Of a stretch of 64,000 nucleotides of DNA, positions 60,703-64,000 are shown piece by piece. Numbering within the stretch: position 1 is the first letter of the stretch; every line of letters starts with the position of its first letter. The stretch is from positions 4,279,501 to 4,343,500 of the forward strand of contig NZ_AP023368.1 of the NCBI RefSeq assembly GCF_014218355.1, given 5' to 3'. This stretch comes from Anaerocolumna chitinilytica. Lineage in GTDB: Bacteria; Bacillota; Clostridia; Lachnospirales; Lachnospiraceae. Below the pieces are notes generated by a model. That model saw nothing but the letters and a program-made list of their open reading frames with translations, was not told the origin of the DNA and made no database searches. A program made the position numbers and the translations under genes.

Positions 60703-61920
60703 ATGCTTGATGCATTAACAATCTTGCAGGAAGCGTATGATTGTGGTATCTTGGATGCAACAGAAGTCGCGATGAAAATAAATATGACTAAAGAAACCTT
60801 TGTAAAAGAGCGCCATCCGTATTCCATCAGCACCAGGAAGGACGGGCGCATCATAACCACTGTAAGAAAAGAGGAAGAAGAAAGACAGCAGATATCCGGG
60901 ACAACCTACGAAGAACTGATTAGTAAGCTTTATGATTTTTATGCTGACCGTAAGAGGGAGTATACTATCAGTGATTTGTATGAGGACTGGATAGAAAAGA
61001 GAGGGAAGCAGGCTTCCGATGGAAACATCGACATTAAGACAGTAAAGAGAGACGATGAGCACTGGCTGAAGTATTACGCCGGTAACAAGCTTGTCACCAT
61101 TCCCGTAAAAAAGATAACCACCAAGATGTTGAACGAATTTCTGGATGATGCCATTACCACATTCAAGCTTTCAAGAAAAGAAATGAACAATATGAAAACC
61201 ATTCTTAATGCTGTATTCAAGCTTGCAATGGATATGGACATATTAACAATCAATCCTTTGCTGAACGCACGCACAGAAGCGAAATTCCGCTCTATCCAGA
61301 AGAAAAAGGATGGTTCCAAGCTTTATCTTGAAAATGAGATGGAAAGCCTCGAAGATTTTCTCTATCAGCAAGAAACTATTGAAGCCTATGCCATCCTAAT
61401 GGACTTTCAAATAGGTACCCGAGTTGGAGAACTGGTAGTACTGACAAAGGATGATATGCTCGATAATGAAGTTTATATTCATAAGATGGAGATTGTGGAT
61501 GAGGAGAGAGTAGACGGTAAATATATCCGTAAAGGCTATAAGATAGCGGAATACGTGAAACATGATATCTTATCTGGTTATCGTACGATTCCCCTGACTG
61601 TAAAGGCTCAAAAGATTTTAGAAGAGGTTCAAAAGCTTTCTGAAGGCTATGAGTATTTGTTCACGCAAAGTAATGGACAAAGAATGACGAGTAGAAGCTT
61701 TAATTATTGGTTAGCGAAATACTGCAGGGATGCAGGAATCTCTTTTAAAAGCAGTCACTGCATCCGCCGGACCTTTGCAAGCAGGCTGTTTGCAGCGGGC
61801 ATGCCTTTAGCGGAAATCAGTGTGTATATGGGGCATGAGGACATCGAGACTACCAAAGGTTACATCTACAACTACCATAAGGTAGAGCAGAACCGGTCCT
61901 ACATGAACAAGGCATTATAA
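60703..61920 (+). CDS. Tyrosine recombinase (integrase) of the youngest unit
   Basis: 405 residues with AGGAGGT upstream. Arm-binding and core-binding parts (1-200), then the catalytic domain with Arg240 (IGTRVGELV), His352/Arg355 (SSHCIRRTF), His378 (MGHED) and Tyr387 (GYIYNYH). All are intact. The gene points at the tRNA-Gly 3' end, 108 bp away, with a terminator between. It is the likely enzyme that recombines the 20-bp core. Copies at 8285 and 10605 are wrecks. Confidence 0.93.
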   Translation: MLDALTILQEAYDCGILDATEVAMKINMTKETFVKERHPYSISTRKDGRIITTVRKEEEERQQISGTTYEELISKLYDFYADRKREYTISDLYEDWIEKRGKQASDGNIDIKTVKRDDEHWLKYYAGNKLVTIPVKKITTKMLNEFLDDAITTFKLSRKEMNNMKTILNAVFKLAMDMDILTINPLLNARTEAKFRSIQKKKDGSKLYLENEMESLEDFLYQQETIEAYAILMDFQIGTRVGELVVLTKDDMLDNEVYIHKMEIVDEERVDGKYIRKGYKIAEYVKHDILSGYRTIPLTVKAQKILEEVQKLSEGYEYLFTQSNGQRMTSRSFNYWLAKYCRDAGISFKSSHCIRRTFASRLFAAGMPLAEISVYMGHEDIETTKGYIYNYHKVEQNRSYMNKAL

Positions 61921-61983
61921 CCAGAAATAGCGTCAAAAAACCTTGCACACATCCTGCACACAAGATTTCAGTGCAATAAAAAA

Positions 61984-62014
61984 TCTCAAATCCTTGATTT
62001 ATAAGGATTTGAGA
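61984..62014. terminator. Unit-end terminator hairpin
   Basis: TCTCAAATCCTTG, loop, TAAGGATTTGAGA, then TTTTT. It has the same position and design as in the other units. Confidence 0.8.
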
Positions 62015-62027
62015 CCATTTTTAGAAG

Positions 62028-62099
62028 AGCGCGAGACGGGATTCGAACCCGCGACCCTCGCCTTGGCAAGGCGATACTCCACCACTGAGCCACTCGCGC
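62028..62099 (-). tRNA. tRNA-Gly (anticodon GCC), second copy
   Basis: The same 72-nt sequence as 13425-13496, with intact acceptor stem, anticodon GCC and T-arm. The unit to its left has donated the core, so the gene stays whole. Two identical tRNA-Gly genes thus serve as two insertion sites. Confidence 0.97.
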
Positions 62100-62230
62100 A
62101 TTTGTTACTATTGTATGTGTTCTTTGCTTTACTTTATCGCCCTGAACACATACAGTAGTATACTATAGAAAGGACTTCATGTCAATAGTAATTTAATAAA
62201 TTTTTTATTTAATATATTTATTATATTAAA

Positions 62231-62998
62231 TTAAGACAGCTTAACACTTATGACATAGTCATTCTTTTTAAAGTTCTGGCTGCTGATATTGCTTAAGGTC
62301 ACAGCTTTGCCTTCCAGCCACATCTCTTCTGCTGCGATTAAAAGATGCGCCAGGCAGATTCCCATGTCAATCAATCGTGTTTCTTTTACTATACTTTTAA
62401 TGATTCCACTCTTCTTTGAGAACAAATGGATGCGGTTGTTATAGACTACAAGTCTCCAGGGCTGACCGTTCATACCGGAGGGTGCCAGTCTGACAGCTGA
62501 TACAATGGCGCGAATATTCTTATCTGCTTCTTCTTTGAATACCGCAATACTCTTTACCGGCAGTCTCTTTGCTTTATCACTCTGCCTGTATACCTCATTC
62601 TCCCCTTCTCCGAAGGCAATGGCAATTACTTGCTCATATTCTTTTTCTTCTACAACTTTATCTTTTAAATTCAGATTTGCAATATAACAGGTTCCAAGAC
62701 CTCTTGCCGTAATATACAGAACGATCTGTTCCATGATATTTCCTGCATTGATGAGATAACCTGATTCTTTTGTGGAATATAAGACCAGATAATACGGTGC
62801 CTTGACAGTCAGAATTCCAGACTGAAAATGCTTAAGGTCTGCCAGCTGTACCAATTCAAGTTTTATCTTGATATCGTCAAAAAGCATTGGTATGCTGTCG
62901 GCAAAATTCATGATATGGTCAATTACATTCTGGTCTATTTTATCCATGCTGTATTTTCTTACAGACTTTCTAACAAATATTGCTTCATATAGATTCAT
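62231..62998 (-). CDS. Nitroreductase-family protein (TM1586-type)
   Basis: 255 residues. It has the FMN-binding opening AIFVRKSVRKYSMDKIDQNV, GNIMEQIVLYITARGLGTCY in the middle, and SAVRLAPSGMNGQPWRLVVY, the second nitroreductase half. This duplicated layout is the TM1586-like form. It reduces quinones or nitro compounds with FMN in the cytoplasm. 20 bp after the AraC gene upstream, so an operon. Confidence 0.85.
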   Translation of the reverse strand: MNLYEAIFVRKSVRKYSMDKIDQNVIDHIMNFADSIPMLFDDIKIKLELVQLADLKHFQSGILTVKAPYYLVLYSTKESGYLINAGNIMEQIVLYITARGLGTCYIANLNLKDKVVEEKEYEQVIAIAFGEGENEVYRQSDKAKRLPVKSIAVFKEEADKNIRAIVSAVRLAPSGMNGQPWRLVVYNNRIHLFSKKSGIIKSIVKETRLIDMGICLAHLLIAAEEMWLEGKAVTLSNISSQNFKKNDYVISVKLS

Positions 62999-63018
62999 GG
63001 CAGACTCCCTTTGATGCC

Positions 63019-63909
63019 CTAATTCGGGTAACTCATCTCTTCCGTTTCACCTTTCGCTTCTTGTAAAGCATATCTCTTATAATACAGAGGCGATATTCCG
63101 TAATATTTCTTAAACAGTTTACTGAAGTGGTAAACATCCTCATAACCTACCCGGTTGGCAATGCTCTTGATGCTCTCTCCTTCAGAGGATATCAGAATAT
63201 CTCTTGCTTTTTCAAGCCTTATCTTTATCAGGTAATTGATGGGTGACTCCCCTGTCTCCTCCTTGAATATCTTGGATATATAAACAGGGCTTAAGTACAT
63301 ATTATGTGCTATCTGATCCAGTGATATCTTACTGTCGTAATTCTCATTCAGATAATTGATGATTTTCTTTACTGCATAGCTCTTATTATAGGATTCGAAA
63401 TTACAGCCCTTCTGGTTGATTTCCATATCTGTAATATCCCGCATAATAAAGAGCAGTATTTGTATCATATGTGCCTTTAACATAAAGTATTTTCCGGCCT
63501 TGCAGCTTTCATTCTCTGAAATCATCTCATAGCAGTGCCTTGAGATATCCTGTTTGGTTTCTGATTTTGTATGGAGAATATGCCCACCATCCTTAAATAC
63601 TACCGAGTTAGGCGGCATGTTCTTAAACTGAAATCCGGTAAATCCCGCAAAAAATTCTACTGTGGGTTCTTTTGGATTCACCACGATATTCTGGTGCTTT
63701 ACACCGGGATTACACATTATAACATCTCCGGCTTCTACATCATATACAATTCCTTCCACCATATACTTTCCCTTACCGGATAATATATATGTTAATTCAG
63801 TAAAATCATGATCATGGTAAACACCTTCTCTTACCATCTTCTGCTTACTGACAAACATGATTGCTGGATTTAGGTCACAATAGGTTATATCAAATTGGTG
63901 CTGGCACAT
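63019..63909 (-). CDS. AraC-family regulator with N-terminal cupin
   Basis: 296 residues. A cupin sensor (HDHDFTELTYILSGKGKYMV, then EAGDVIMCNPGVKHQNIV) at 30-85 and the HTH pair at about 190-285 (MYLSPVYISKIFKEETGESP, then VGYEDVYHFSKLFKKYYGIS). It probably controls the nitroreductase it precedes. Beyond 63909 the window has a short promoter region only. Confidence 0.88.
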   Translation of the reverse strand: MCQHQFDITYCDLNPAIMFVSKQKMVREGVYHDHDFTELTYILSGKGKYMVEGIVYDVEAGDVIMCNPGVKHQNIVVNPKEPTVEFFAGFTGFQFKNMPPNSVVFKDGGHILHTKSETKQDISRHCYEMISENESCKAGKYFMLKAHMIQILLFIMRDITDMEINQKGCNFESYNKSYAVKKIINYLNENYDSKISLDQIAHNMYLSPVYISKIFKEETGESPINYLIKIRLEKARDILISSEGESIKSIANRVGYEDVYHFSKLFKKYYGISPLYYKRYALQEAKGETEEMSYPN

Positions 63910-64000
63910 AGAACCCCTCCTTTTTTTGCATATTTCCTTTCCCTAATTCCTGTACATTTGCAAGCCCGCAGCAGACTATCTATAGTCTTTACGATGTCGC

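Overview
The window looks like chromosome of a low-GC, spore-forming, motile anaerobic Firmicute, most likely a Lachnospiraceae/Clostridium-type organism. The evidence is AT-rich intergenic DNA, strong AGGAGG-type ribosome sites with some TTG/GTG starts, a CotF-like spore coat ferritin, a YvyF-type flagellar zinc protein, a chemotaxis receptor, and many AraC-family regulators fused to small-molecule-sensing domains.

Three blocks can be seen. (1) About 1-13.5 kb is an array of small integrated units stacked at the 3' end of a tRNA-Gly(GCC) gene (13425-13496). (2) About 13.5-42.9 kb is ordinary chromosome: a flagellar protein, an EAL/HDOD protein, an AraC protein with a degenerate GGDEF-like tail, a chemotaxis receptor, several AraC regulators with their target-like genes, acetyltransferases, a Shango-type anti-phage operon under a LexA-like repressor (30082-35910), a spore coat protein, a metallo-hydrolase and an acyltransferase. 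(3) About 42.9-62.1 kb is a second array stacked at a second, identical tRNA-Gly(GCC) gene (62028-62099). A nitroreductase and an AraC regulator lie beyond it.

The arrays share one grammar. Each unit starts (left) just after a 20-bp copy of the tRNA 3' end, agcgcgagacgggattcgaa. Next come one or a few cargo genes, almost always on the minus strand. After these come a conserved regulatory block with paired ACGGTTA repeats, then plus-strand tyrosine recombinase genes or their wreckage, a terminator hairpin, and the next copy of the 20-bp core. Six full cores and several partial ones lie between or beside the units. Only the unit touching the second tRNA (55671-62028) keeps intact recombinases. 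Units further from a tRNA are progressively gutted, as expected if new units enter at the tRNA and push older ones away. Cargo includes a DUF262 + HEPN ribonuclease pair (probable defence), two adenosine deaminases, two intact chloramphenicol-phosphotransferase-like kinases and the remains of a third, a further P-loop kinase, an M28 peptidase, an HD hydrolase, GNAT enzymes, and an AraC regulator fused to a GyrB-like ATPase domain.

The strongest candidates for something undescribed are: the cassette-like tRNA-Gly array, in which two neighbouring units share the same crippled recombinase scaffold but carry different cargo; the DUF262/HEPN module; and the AraC-GyrB fusion. All functions are read from sequence motifs only.
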